Assembly (NCBI GenBank): GCA_017961325.1
Contig: JAGCXM010000005.1
Span: forward strand, 1 to 64,000
Source: a bacterium
GTDB lineage: Bacteria > UBP6 > UBA1177
Length of the DNA stretch: 64,000 nt
Direction: 5' to 3'
The position numbers and the translations under genes were made by a program. Numbering within the stretch: the stretch's first letter is position 1; every line of letters starts with the position of its first letter. The notes beneath the pieces are model-generated. The model was not told the origin of the DNA. It searched no databases and was given only the letters and a program-made list of their open reading frames with translations. Positions 41,939-52,000 of this stretch are shown here, one piece after another.

Positions 41939-41966
41939 TTGATTCTCTGACAAAAATTCATAAAAT
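41939..41966 (+). promoter_or_regulatory. Promoter of the third MopE/anchor-L lipoprotein
   Basis: TTGATT (41939-41944), 16 bp, TAAAAT (41961-41966), with a leader of about 25 nt. Confidence 0.6.
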
Positions 41967-41998
41967 ATACTGTTTTTATTCGTTATTTGGAGGCTGAT

Positions 41999-43540
41999 AT
42001 GAAATCTGTGCGTTTACTCCTTATTCTGTCGCTTTGTGCGTTTTCTTTCGTTTCGTGCATGGAAGATGACGACGAATTTGAATCGTCTGCACCGCAGCGA
42101 TGTGAATCAAATTACGACTGCCGGCTCGGTTGGGTATGCGACACAACACAAAAAATCTGCGTTAACGATACAGACAATTCTGAAGAAGGCGGCAATTCTG
42201 ATGAAAGTGATTCCGGAGATAAGGGAAATTCCGGCGAAAACGGCGGAGAAGACGGCGGTGAAAGTGGGGGCGACGGCGGAAATTCAGGTCAGCAGACCGG
42301 TGACGGTGATCCGATAACCGGAAACTGCGAACCGGGTAAAACGCAGACCTGCGGCTATGAAGGCCCGGACGGAACTGAAGGCATCGGTCCGTGCAAGGCG
42401 GCTGTAAGAACCTGTCAGGATGACGGAACTTGGGGAAAATGCGAAGGCGGATACGAGCCCGTTTCAGAAATAGGAGAACTCTGCGGCAACGGAATCGATG
42501 ATGACTGTAACGGTATAATTGATGATGGCACGGATTTTGACGGTGACGGTCACGGTGCATGTACCGACTGCTGTGAGACGACGAAACAATGCCCAGATCC
42601 GAAGTCGGCATATGATAACAGTATTCCTGACCATCTCTGCGAATACGGAGAAGAAATGGTATACGGTTGTGATACCAATATCAATGTTTCATCAAATGAA
42701 CCGATTGATTATGCAAAAGCAATCGGTATCTGTAAGACGACGACCGAAGATTCTGATGAATGGGGACTTATCAGGGCGACAATATCTGCTCCGAACGGCA
42801 GTGCAACAGTTCATGCCGGCAGCAACGGTCTGCTTGCCAAACTTGGTAATGTCATAAAACCTAAAGCCGGCAGTCTTATGCTCGGACTTAGTTCAGGGAC
42901 GGTTTCAGATCCTTTCGTCTCAAATTATTCGGGTGCGACAAGCGGTGCCCCGTCTGACTGGCTGGCAGCAAACGGCGGTCAATTCCCTTCGGCAGCTTCG
43001 TGTTCTTCATCCGGCAGAACAGGATCAGTAAATGATGCCGTAATGCTCGAAATGAGGATAAGGGTTCCGAAAACGGCGAAATCGTTCAGTTTCAACATCT
43101 ATTTTTTGACCATAGAATATCCAAGTTGGATATGCTCAAAGTATAATGATTTCTTTATTGCACTGCTTGATTCAGGCTACACAAGCAGCGACCCGACTTT
43201 GCAGAATCCTGCCGACAAAAATTTGGCAATGGATGAAAAAGGAAATCCTGTCGGAGTAAACCTCGCTGCCGGCGGTCTTTTTACGCAATGCTCTTCGGTT
43301 TACGCGTATCCCGCTACACAGGAATCGTGTGTCGGAACGGAAGAACTGAAGGGAACAGGATTTGACTCAAACGGCGGAACCGGCTGGCTCACGACGCGCG
43401 GAAACGTTGTCGGAGGCGAAATCATTACTCTGAGACTTGCTATCTGGGATCTCGGAGATCATGCTCTGGATTCACTTGTCTTGATAGATAATTTCAAATG
43501 GGATGTCGTAGAATACACACCCGGAACCGGACAATACTAA
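41999..43540 (+). CDS. Lipoprotein with MopE-type motif and choice-of-anchor-L-like domain (paralogue 3)
   Basis: A 513-residue lipoprotein (lipobox FVSC near residue 18). The N-terminal modules are close to paralogue 2: CESNYDCRLGWVCDTTQKIC, a Gly/Asp/Ser linker, the GYEGPDGTEGIGPC module and CGNGIDDDCNGIIDDGTDFDGDG. After the CTDCCE segment the central part differs: the second MopE half-motif is missing and is replaced by CEYGEEMVYGCDTNINVSSNEPIDYAKAIG-type sequence. The C-terminal domain is again anchor-L-like (FSFNIYFLTIEYPSWIC, YNDFFIALLDS, GGTGWLTTRGNV, LRLAIWDLGDHALDSLVLIDNFKW). Hence a mosaic paralogue. The ATG at 41999 has GGAGG 5 nt upstream. Confidence 0.85.
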   Translation: MKSVRLLLILSLCAFSFVSCMEDDDEFESSAPQRCESNYDCRLGWVCDTTQKICVNDTDNSEEGGNSDESDSGDKGNSGENGGEDGGESGGDGGNSGQQTGDGDPITGNCEPGKTQTCGYEGPDGTEGIGPCKAAVRTCQDDGTWGKCEGGYEPVSEIGELCGNGIDDDCNGIIDDGTDFDGDGHGACTDCCETTKQCPDPKSAYDNSIPDHLCEYGEEMVYGCDTNINVSSNEPIDYAKAIGICKTTTEDSDEWGLIRATISAPNGSATVHAGSNGLLAKLGNVIKPKAGSLMLGLSSGTVSDPFVSNYSGATSGAPSDWLAANGGQFPSAASCSSSGRTGSVNDAVMLEMRIRVPKTAKSFSFNIYFLTIEYPSWICSKYNDFFIALLDSGYTSSDPTLQNPADKNLAMDEKGNPVGVNLAAGGLFTQCSSVYAYPATQESCVGTEELKGTGFDSNGGTGWLTTRGNVVGGEIITLRLAIWDLGDHALDSLVLIDNFKWDVVEYTPGTGQY

Positions 43541-43557
43541 ATATTACCTAAAAAAAA

Positions 43558-43584
43558 TTGCATTTTATCTAAAATTTATAAAAT
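43558..43584 (+). promoter_or_regulatory. Promoter of the khpA-rarA operon
   Basis: TTGCAT (43558-43563), 15 bp, TAAAAT (43579-43584). The sequence around it (GCATTTTATCTAAAA) matches the extended motif at 9256 and 5985. Confidence 0.5.
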
Positions 43585-43639
43585 GATGCGCTTGTGTCAT
43601 GTTGAAAAGTTTTCTAACTTGATTTTTTTGGAGGATGTT

Positions 43640-43879
43640 ATGAGAGAATTTGTTGAATTTATTGTGAAGAGAATTGTCGATTCACCGGACTCAGTCGATG
43701 TCAGCTACATCGAAGGCAAAAGCACGGCGATAATCGAACTCAGAGTCGCTTCCGAAGATGTCGGTAAAATCATCGGAAAAAGCGGTCGTACCGCAAACGC
43801 GCTCCGTACGCTCGTCAGCGCGGTTGCAAGCCGTCAGAATCAGAAAGTCGTATTGGAAATCATAGAAGAGAACAAGTAA
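43640..43879 (+). CDS. khpA: KH-domain RNA-binding protein KhpA
   Basis: A 79-residue single KH domain, MREFVEFIVKRIVDSPDSVDV...VASEDVGKIIGKSGRTANALRTLVSAVASR, with the GxxG loop GKSG. KhpA binds RNA, often together with KhpB, and influences cell elongation and translation in other bacteria. It usually neighbours rpsP/rimM, but not here. GGAGG precedes the ATG at 43640; the longer frame has no ribosome site. The stop overlaps the next start (TAATG). Confidence 0.92.
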   Translation: MREFVEFIVKRIVDSPDSVDVSYIEGKSTAIIELRVASEDVGKIIGKSGRTANALRTLVSAVASRQNQKVVLEIIEENK

Positions 43880-45543
43880 TGTCCCCAAAAAGAAAAGTAC
43901 GCGCATCAGAACTTACAGCAAGCAGAAACAACAACTCTCAATGGCGTTACCTCATCCTCCTCATAATAATCGGCGGACTTTTTCTTTACTTCATGATCAA
44001 ATGGACAAGCGACAAGGAATACGACAGATTCGCTCTTGCTAAGCAGTATTCCGAATATTACAAGGATTTTTTTGTCGAAAAACCGCTTACATACACGGTT
44101 TTTGAGGAAAACAAACTTGTGATAAGGGCCATCAATCTTGGTTCCGAATTTTGGAACAACGAGTTCCCGGCAATGATCCGGCAGTCTGAAAACGAAGTCA
44201 ACGAAATGCTGAGCGTTGCAAAACTGATTAACGAGAGTCATTCTCAGAACGGCGAATCGGTAAAGGAAGAGCAGAATCTTTCGTCATTCCCTGCACTTTA
44301 CGAACTTCTTGAAACTGGTAAAAAAATGTCCGAAATTTCATACTACAATCTGGCATCGGGTGAAATTTCGGAGTTCTGGGAAAGGCAGTATCGGAATTTT
44401 AAAAAGAAATCAACGGCTTATGCTAAAGCTGAAGTCGTTTTGAACTATCTTTTCGATAATCCGATGCTGTCCCCGACAGAGATTCAGAACAGAAAGAAAC
44501 TTCTCGACACTTTAACGAAGGAAAAAACCGATTCCGCTTCTTCAATCGACGATCTGGCAAACCAGATTTACGCGATGAGCGACAAAACTTTCGCCGGAAT
44601 GCTGAAAGATGCCCTTTCAAAGCCTTCTTCAATTTCCGAAAATGAGAAAAAAGCGCTTCTGCTCAACATTCTGGGCAATATGAAAGTTCATTCGACAATC
44701 GACAAAACACCGGATTTCGAGAGCGTCAAGGCGTTCATTCCGTATGCAGACCCGAAAAAAATAGAACTGAACGGCGACAGGAAAAGCGTCCGGATAACGA
44801 GTCCGAACGTAAGTGTCGACATCAATTTTTTCAAAGAGGCCCTTTTCCTGAAAAAGTTGAAGGAAAAACTGCCGAAAGTCAAATTCAACTACCTGATTTT
44901 CCTGGGCGACCGTCACGGAATGTGGAAACTTCCGAAAGAATATGTCCGCTGGTCGGTTTCTATCGACGATCCGTTTTCAGTCACCGACAAAATCCGCGGC
45001 GCGGTCAAGCTCATGCCTGAGGAAGGTTATTTCGTCATTACGCGGCGCAATGAAGACATGATAATGACGCGTCTTGAGGATGTTAGCGAAAAAATCAGGA
45101 AAGACCTTGATGCCATTAAGGAATACGACGCTAAAAACGCCTATCTCATCCAGCTGAGAAAGGATTATCCCGGCAAACTTTACTTCTTCGACCCGATCAA
45201 AAAGACGATGTTCCGCAAATACGATACTCCGGTAGACTGGCGGACGGCTTTGCAGGTTGAAAACAATCTGGCTGCTCTCGTAATCGACGAAGAGGATCCG
45301 GTTAGGGCGAGAATGCTTTCCTATTCGCTTTTCATCTCGGACGACGCGCGGTTAGCTGATCACGAAAAAGGTTTTTCCGATACGGTTTTCGCTGTTCTGA
45401 AAAGCGATTCGACCGTATTCGTGCCGCAGAAATTCAAAGAGCTTTTTATGACTCCCGAAGATGTGAAGGAAGCCAGAATCAAAGCCGACTACAAGGCGAG
45501 AGGGCTTAATCCCGACGGTACTGTTCCGACCAAAAAGAAATGA
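43879..45543 (+). CDS. Membrane-anchored protein with degenerate ApbE-like fold
   Basis: A 554-residue protein with one membrane helix near residues 24-41 (YLILLIIIGGLFLYFMI) after a basic N-terminus. The remainder has the spacing and sequence flavour of ApbE flavin transferases: ENEVNEMLSVAKLINES, then YNLASGEISEFWE, then KKIELNGDRKSVRITSPNVSVDINFF, then NYLIFLGDRHGMWKLPKEYVRWSVSIDDPF. The glycine-rich motif expected after the 'sidlg' strand (GGIAKG) is replaced by FFKEA, and the GGD-like metal loop reads GDRHG, so flavin transfer seems unlikely. Function unknown. It sits between khpA and rarA with overlaps on both sides. Confidence 0.55.
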   Translation: MSPKRKVRASELTASRNNNSQWRYLILLIIIGGLFLYFMIKWTSDKEYDRFALAKQYSEYYKDFFVEKPLTYTVFEENKLVIRAINLGSEFWNNEFPAMIRQSENEVNEMLSVAKLINESHSQNGESVKEEQNLSSFPALYELLETGKKMSEISYYNLASGEISEFWERQYRNFKKKSTAYAKAEVVLNYLFDNPMLSPTEIQNRKKLLDTLTKEKTDSASSIDDLANQIYAMSDKTFAGMLKDALSKPSSISENEKKALLLNILGNMKVHSTIDKTPDFESVKAFIPYADPKKIELNGDRKSVRITSPNVSVDINFFKEALFLKKLKEKLPKVKFNYLIFLGDRHGMWKLPKEYVRWSVSIDDPFSVTDKIRGAVKLMPEEGYFVITRRNEDMIMTRLEDVSEKIRKDLDAIKEYDAKNAYLIQLRKDYPGKLYFFDPIKKTMFRKYDTPVDWRTALQVENNLAALVIDEEDPVRARMLSYSLFISDDARLADHEKGFSDTVFAVLKSDSTVFVPQKFKELFMTPEDVKEARIKADYKARGLNPDGTVPTKKK

Positions 45544-46778
45544 ACGATTCCGCTTATATTCCGCTCTATTCGGTTCTGCGTCCGCAGACTTTTGACGATG
45601 TGGTCGGTCAGCAGAATGTTATTAAGCTGTTGAAATCATTCTTAAAATCAGGTTTTTTGCCGTCGATGGTCTTTTACGGTCCGCCCGGAACGGGTAAAAC
45701 TACCGTCGCAAGAATAACGGCTGAACTTTACAAAGCGAAACTTTACAAATTTTCGGCAGTTACAGACAGTTCGGCCGATATAAAAAAGACGATATACAAA
45801 GACCGCGAATCGGTTTTTATAAACAAACAGATTGTTTTTATTGACGAAATTCACCGTTTCAACAAGGCTCAGCAGGATATTTTCCTGCCGATGATTGAAA
45901 ACGAAGGAATAGTTTTTATCGGTGCGACAACAGAAAATCCGTCGTTTTACGTCAACAATGCGCTGCTTTCCAGAGCCAGAAGCGTTCGTTTTTCCAAAAT
46001 TTCTGTCCTGGACATCGTAAAAGTGCTGCACAGGGCAACAGACTATCTGAAAACGGAAATTGAAGAAGAACTCCTTGAAATTATTGCGAAAGAGGCAGAC
46101 GGAGACGTCAGGATCGCAGTTTCGATACTTGAAAGCGCATACCATCTGAGCGATAAAAGCATAATTTCCCGCGAAAATGTGATGGAGATGATTGAGAATC
46201 CGGCACAATACGACAAAACGGGTGATTTTCACTACCGGACGATCTCTGCTTTCATCAAAAGTCTCCGCGGGAGCGACCCCGATGCCGCGCTGTACTATCT
46301 TGTCAAAATGATTGAATCTGGGGATAACCCCTTGTTTTTATTGCGTAGAATGATAATTTTTGCTTCCGAAGACGTCGGAAATGCCGATCCGAGGGCTCTT
46401 GAACTTGCCGTCGCTGCACTTCACGCGTTTCAGGCTGTGGGATATCCCGAAGGAAAGATAATTTTAGCGCATATCGTCAACTATCTTGCTACCGCTCCAA
46501 AAAGTAACGCAAGCTATATGGGGCTTCACGCTGCCGAAGATTTTTTCAAGGAAAATCCGTCACTTGAAATTCCGAAACATCTCATAAACGATTCTTCTTT
46601 TGCTCCCGGCGAAGAGAAGGGGGACTACAAATATCCTCACGATTACGAAAATCACTGGGTCGATCAGCGTTATTTCCCCGGCGACGGCGAGCCACCTCTA
46701 TTCTACAAAATGAAGAACATCGGCTACGAAGCAAAAATCAAGGATTACTGGGAAAAAATCAAGGAGGTAAAACAATGA
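45540..46778 (+). CDS. rarA: Replication-associated recombination protein A (AAA+ ATPase)
   Basis: A 412-residue clamp-loader-like ATPase (MgsA/RarA) that acts at stalled forks. It has LRPQTFDDVVGQQNVI, Walker A YGPPGTGKTT, Walker B VFIDEIHRFNKAQQD, sensor 1 GATTENPSFYVNNALLSRA, and the C-terminal RarA part with DPDAALYYLVKMIESGDNPLFLLRRMIIFASEDVGNADP. The start overlaps the ApbE-like gene's stop by ATGA, and the same overlap links it to the next gene. Confidence 0.95.
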   Translation: MNDSAYIPLYSVLRPQTFDDVVGQQNVIKLLKSFLKSGFLPSMVFYGPPGTGKTTVARITAELYKAKLYKFSAVTDSSADIKKTIYKDRESVFINKQIVFIDEIHRFNKAQQDIFLPMIENEGIVFIGATTENPSFYVNNALLSRARSVRFSKISVLDIVKVLHRATDYLKTEIEEELLEIIAKEADGDVRIAVSILESAYHLSDKSIISRENVMEMIENPAQYDKTGDFHYRTISAFIKSLRGSDPDAALYYLVKMIESGDNPLFLLRRMIIFASEDVGNADPRALELAVAALHAFQAVGYPEGKIILAHIVNYLATAPKSNASYMGLHAAEDFFKENPSLEIPKHLINDSSFAPGEEKGDYKYPHDYENHWVDQRYFPGDGEPPLFYKMKNIGYEAKIKDYWEKIKEVKQ

Positions 46779-47512
46779 AAAAGTTTTGCTCAATTTCAGT
46801 TTTCTTCTTAGTTTTTCTGTCTGTTATGGCAGTTTATGCCGACTGCGTAGTCTTTCTTGACCGCGACGGCGACGGTTTCGGCAGTGAAAAAACTGTTTTT
46901 GACTACGACTGTCCCGATGATACGCCGATGGGTTATGCCAAAAAAGGCGGCGACTGCAACGATTCCAACCGCTATATTAATCCGAAAGCCGAGGAACTCT
47001 GCAACGGAATTGACGACAACTGCGACGGAATCGTCGATCCGCAGAATGTCAGAGACTGCAACAGATACTACAAGGATCTTGATTACGACGGCTTCGGAAC
47101 CGACGAATACCGCTGTCTGTGCATTTCCGAAGGCGATTTCCGCGCTCTTGAACGCGGCGACTGCAACGATTCGAATCCGAAGGTCCATCCCGAAGCGCGT
47201 GAAGTATGCAACGATTTGGACGACAACTGCAACGGCGAAGCGGATGAAGGTGAAAATATCACAAACTGCCGTCCGTTCTACCGCGATTCCGACGGCGACG
47301 GTTTCGGAATCGGCGATGACAGCAAGTGTTTATGCAAGCCTACCGGTCTTTTCAGGGCAGACAGGACGGGCGACTGCAACGACAACAATTCTGAAATCTA
47401 TCCCGGCGCCTACGAATATTTCGACCGTTTGGACAACAACTGCAACGGCGTAATCGACGAAAATCCCGGACATTTCCCCGCTCCGCCGAGAAAACATAGG
47501 AAATCACGGTAA
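46775..47512 (+). CDS. Secreted protein with three MopE-type metal-binding repeats
   Basis: A 245-residue secreted protein (signal MKKFCSISVFFLVFLSVMAVYA, cleaved rather than lipidated). It holds three repeats, each of the form D-DGDGFG...GDCNDSN..I-P-A-E-CNGIDDNCDG-VD: DRDGDGFG, DLDYDGFG and DSDGDGFG with GDCND and CNG/DNNCNG partners. The acidic loops suit calcium or copper binding, as in MopE of methanotrophs and its Myxococcota relatives. The C-terminus is short and basic. It is unusual as the last gene of a khpA-rarA operon. Confidence 0.88.
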   Translation: MKKFCSISVFFLVFLSVMAVYADCVVFLDRDGDGFGSEKTVFDYDCPDDTPMGYAKKGGDCNDSNRYINPKAEELCNGIDDNCDGIVDPQNVRDCNRYYKDLDYDGFGTDEYRCLCISEGDFRALERGDCNDSNPKVHPEAREVCNDLDDNCNGEADEGENITNCRPFYRDSDGDGFGIGDDSKCLCKPTGLFRADRTGDCNDNNSEIYPGAYEYFDRLDNNCNGVIDENPGHFPAPPRKHRKSR

Positions 47513-47521
47513 TAGCTGAAC

Positions 47522-48877
47522 TCAGTTCAGTTCACTGACAAGATTTTTTATCCACTTTTTTGAAATGTAGCGCTTGAATCCCCAGATGAATTTTATCGCC
47601 TCTTCCGACTTGCCTAGAACGAGAACCCAGTAAAGCGGCAGTTCGAAAAAGACGGCTCCGGCAAACGAGAGCGGAACCGCAATTATCCAGAGTGCGCCGA
47701 CATCGATGAGAAATGCCGCCTTCGTATCGCCTCCGCTGCGCAGGATGCCGACAATATTGAGATTGTTGAACGCGACTACCGGCAGGAAGAATATCCAGAC
47801 GAGGGTGCTTTTGTAGGCGAGATCGTAAACACTCTGCGATATGTTGTAAACGGAAAGTATCGGATTAGTGAAGAGAAAAACGAGAAGTGAAAGAAAAATA
47901 CCGGTCGATATCGAAAGTTTGACGAGTCTTACCGAGGTGCACCAAACTTTTTCAGAATCGATGCATGCCCCGATATCGTGCCCTAAAACTACGCCGCCGG
48001 CGTTGCCGATACCTATGAAAGCGGCGAAGAAGAGCTGCGTCACGCTGTCTGAAATGTTTATGGCTGCGACCGATTCGGTTCCTAGTTTCGCGTAAATCCA
48101 GTTGAGCGCCAGAATTCCGAAAGCCCACGTCGTTTCGTTGAAGAAAACTGGCATCGCCGTCTTGAACAGCTGATTTAGAAGGTCTTTTTTAGCACTGAAA
48201 AGCTCGCTGAATCTGGCTGCCGCCGCAAGATTTTTAATGTATGTGTAGGCAAGCGTAAGGACAAGTTCGGCTATTCGCGCAATGAGTGTCGCCGCCGCTG
48301 CGCCGCGAATGCCCATTTCGGGAAAACCGAGATGCCCGAAAATAAGAAGCCAGTTGAAAAAAACGTTTATAATCAATGATATAACGCATGAATAGACGGG
48401 AAGACGCGGACTGTCGGTGCAGCGGAGAACTACCTGAAAAATAAATGAAACCGCGGTAAAAACATAGCTGAAGGAGACGATTTCCAGATATTCGCAGGCC
48501 AGAGAGATGACTTCCGGATCTTCAGAAAAAAGTCCGACAAGCTCTTTCGGAAAGAGGCTGGCCCCGATAAGCGCCGCAAGTGAAACGGCTACTCCGAAAA
48601 CGAGAGTGACTCCCATGACGCGCCGCAGATTTAGAAGGTCTTTTTTGCCGTAAAACTGCGAAACGAAAATCTGTCCGCCGCTTCCCATTCCGAAAAGAAA
48701 GAGAATCAAGAGAAACATCAGATGGTTGCTTATCCCCAAAGCGGCGATCGCTTCTTCACCGAGCTGTCCGACCATGAAGACATCCGCCATGTTTATCGCG
48801 GAAATCATCAGGTTGTGTATCGCAATCGGAACCGCTATTCCGAGAACCCGTCTGTAAAAACCGTCACTTCGAGACAT
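47522..48877 (-). CDS. MATE family efflux transporter
   Basis: A 451-residue inner-membrane protein with about 12 hydrophobic segments in two related halves. The first half starts VLGIAVPIAIHNLMISAINMADVFMVGQLGEEAIAALGISN. The second starts LFKTAMPVFFNETTWAFGILALNWIYAKLGTESVAAINISDS. MATE proteins export cationic drugs or metabolites in exchange for Na+ or H+. It converges with the MopE-repeat gene 9 bp away and is divergent from the alpha-2-macroglobulin gene. Confidence 0.92.
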   Translation of the reverse strand: MSRSDGFYRRVLGIAVPIAIHNLMISAINMADVFMVGQLGEEAIAALGISNHLMFLLILFLFGMGSGGQIFVSQFYGKKDLLNLRRVMGVTLVFGVAVSLAALIGASLFPKELVGLFSEDPEVISLACEYLEIVSFSYVFTAVSFIFQVVLRCTDSPRLPVYSCVISLIINVFFNWLLIFGHLGFPEMGIRGAAAATLIARIAELVLTLAYTYIKNLAAAARFSELFSAKKDLLNQLFKTAMPVFFNETTWAFGILALNWIYAKLGTESVAAINISDSVTQLFFAAFIGIGNAGGVVLGHDIGACIDSEKVWCTSVRLVKLSISTGIFLSLLVFLFTNPILSVYNISQSVYDLAYKSTLVWIFFLPVVAFNNLNIVGILRSGGDTKAAFLIDVGALWIIAVPLSFAGAVFFELPLYWVLVLGKSEEAIKFIWGFKRYISKKWIKNLVSELN

Positions 48878-49070
48878 CGCATATCCGTCAAAACAGTTCG
48901 CAGGATGTTAGCACAAGATAATTTTCAAAAACAGAAAAAACGCCAGGTTAATTATTCTTTAATAAAATCAGATGTTTATCATTTTTTTAAAATTTTTATC
49001 AGAAAAACCGGCACTTTATGTTACTAAATAGATGTTGTCTTTGTTTTTTAACTTTGCAAAGGAGAGATCT

Positions 49071-52000
49071 ATGAGAAAATCAGCGATTTTGTTGTTAATT
49101 ACCGCATTTATTGCAGTTTTTATCTGTTCATGCAGCAATTCCGGTTCAGGTTCGGAAATCATAAATCCTTTTGAAAACGAAGGAGACCGAATCGTAAAAG
49201 TCGGAAATCTGGAAGTAAATGAAAGTAAGATTTTCATCTTCTACAAATCCGGTAAATTTTTTCTGAATATACCGGTCAAACTTGACAAAGGCAGCGATCC
49301 TATAGCTGCAACCTGTTCGGTAAGCACGGAAGGGCTTGACGGAATGCCGAAAGAAGACTCGGAAAAGCAGCAGAAAGAACAAATCAGCGACAAAACCGAA
49401 ACGCTCGCAATAGATCTCGGCGCAGATTATCTGCCCGACATTGAAGAACTGACAAATCTCATTTTGAAATATTCGATAAAATGGAACAGCCACAATCTCA
49501 GCGGCAAAGTTTCAATGTTCAGAATCTCACCGAAAATGAGAACGTTCATAATCGGAAACAAAGAGGTTGTCAGCGGAGGAACCTCGATTTTCAGGATTTT
49601 TGTAAGTGACGTTCTTTCGGGAGAGCCGATAGCAAGCGGTTCGCCTCTCATGAATAAAGAGATAACGGTCGAGTTTTTCAGCGGAGACGAGCTAGTCGGT
49701 AAAGTTTCGGCAAAAACAGACAAGGGCGGAATGGCAGAAATTCCCGTTTCTCTCGATGATTCCGTTACAGGAAATATTACGATGGTCGCAACAACCGAAA
49801 CCGTTTACGGGAAGCGTACTCTTTCGGCAAATCTGGTCTCAGCGACACAGGAAAGTTACAACAAAACGCTGCTTACAACCGACAAACCCCTCTATCAGCC
49901 GGGACAGACTATACACATACGCTCGCTTTCACTTGGACTTCCTGACAAAAAACCGATGGATAATACCGATATAACGTTTGAACTCAGCGATCCGAAAGGA
50001 AACAAGGTGTTCAAAAAAACGGGCAAAACCAGCAGATACGGCATATTTTCGGCCGATTTCAAGCTTGCGAACCTTGTAAGTCTCGGAAATTATCAGCTCT
50101 CGGCATTGATAGACGGCGTAATCGCAGCGCAGAAAACACTCACGGTTGAAAAGTACGTCCTTCCGAAGTTCGGAATCGAATTTTCGGCTGACAAAGGTTT
50201 TTATCTGCCGGGCGAAACGATGGAAGGTGAAATTGTTTCAAACTATTTCTACGGGAAACCGGTAAGCAATGGCATAATTCACATCGAGGCAAAGACCTCA
50301 GATGTTTCGGAAACGACTTTTCAGACGATTGACGCAACTCTTTCGCAGGACGGCAAATACACATTTTCGATAAAACTGCCGAATTATTTTACAGGCAGCA
50401 CACTTGAGCAGGGAAATGCCAAAGTGAAACTCGAAATAACCGTTACGGACACGGCTGACCATGCACAGTCTGTCGTCAAATATCTGACTGTCGCACAGTC
50501 TCCGGTCATAGCTACACTCGTTCCGGCAGCCGGCAAGATGCTTCCGGGAACGGAACAAACGATGTATCTCATCCTTACAGATCCTCAGGGGAATCCTGTT
50601 TCGGGCAAAGCCGCGATAAAAGCTAGTGGTGAATCCGTCGAACAGAACGTTGACGAAAGCGGTTTTGCGGAATTTAAAATGGTTCTTCCCGAAGACGGCA
50701 AGGTTACTGTCGGAATCAAGTATGACGGAAAAACTTACGAAAGCGTAAAATATTTTAAAAATGACGGAAACGCCGAATTCATCTTCCTTTCGACCGATTC
50801 ACCGATTTACGATGCCGGAGAAGATGTTGAAGTGAGTGTTTTCACAGGTTTCGACCCGAATGCGGAACAGCCTTCGATGCTTCCAGACAGAGCTTATCTG
50901 GATGTTGTTGTCGAAGACCAGATAAGGCTTACCAAAGTGGTTGAACTGAAAGAAGGAAAGGGAAAAATATCGCTTCCGCTTGATGAAACGATGCACGGAG
51001 TCGTAGAGTTTCTTGCATACTATCTCACGAAAGAAGGCAACATCATCCGCTCGTCAAAAGCGGTTTACGTCCGAAAGGCAAGCTCGCTTTCAGTTGAATT
51101 TTCAACAGATAAAGAGGAATACAAGCCGAGAGAGACAGCAAAAGCGCGTTTCACCGTTAAAGATGTCGAAGGAAAACCGGCACCGGCTGCACTAGGAGTC
51201 GCAATGGTTGATGAAGCCGTTTTCCATGTCATGGATTTCGTTCCCGGAATGGAAGCGACATATTTCAACATCGAAAGTGCGATTATGGAATCGAATTTTG
51301 TGATTTACGGAACAAGTTATCAGGACATCGTTTCAAGCAGTAAAGATGAAGAACTTGAAGAAGAAACCGAAAAGAGGGTGAGCGCTTTCTTTGCTGACAA
51401 TGCAGGAAATCTGCAGCATGACATAGCAAAGGAAGACTACTCGCAGTATGAATCAAAGCACAATTCTGCGGCCAGAAGTGCCGTAGGAAACAAAGTCTCA
51501 GGAGCACTTTCGGATACAGATTGGAACTACTGCGAAGACATCAATGAAATCAATGAAAAACTCAAAAAGATTTTCGCAAAATCTGAAAATGCCGACCCGT
51601 GGGGCAACGTGATGAATGCCTCGGCCAAACAAGATCATTGGGGTACTTATGCCGTGATTGCCTCGGCAGGTCCCGATGAAACAGCTGAAACGGAGGATGA
51701 TATTAAGATAGAAGTTACATTGTGTGAGGAATATTGGGATGAAGACGCTGATGCCGAAGCCGGAAACTGGGATGGAGGTGACACAGGTTCAGAAGCTGGC
51801 TATGACGGTGATGATACAGGTGAGGCCGGAAACAGCGGCAAAAAAATAAAGGTCAGAGAATGGTTTCCGGAGACTCTCTACTACAATCCTCAGCTTATCA
51901 CCGACGATTCCGGAAAAGCCGAAGTCGAAATACAGATGGCAGATTCCATAACGTCATGGCGCGTCACGGCTCTTGCAAACACTCTTGGCGGTGCAATCGG

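Noticed and set aside
47515-47529. CTGAAC-tca-GTTCAG hairpin as terminator between convergent genes
   Set aside because: Short stem largely inside the MATE coding end and without a T-tract.
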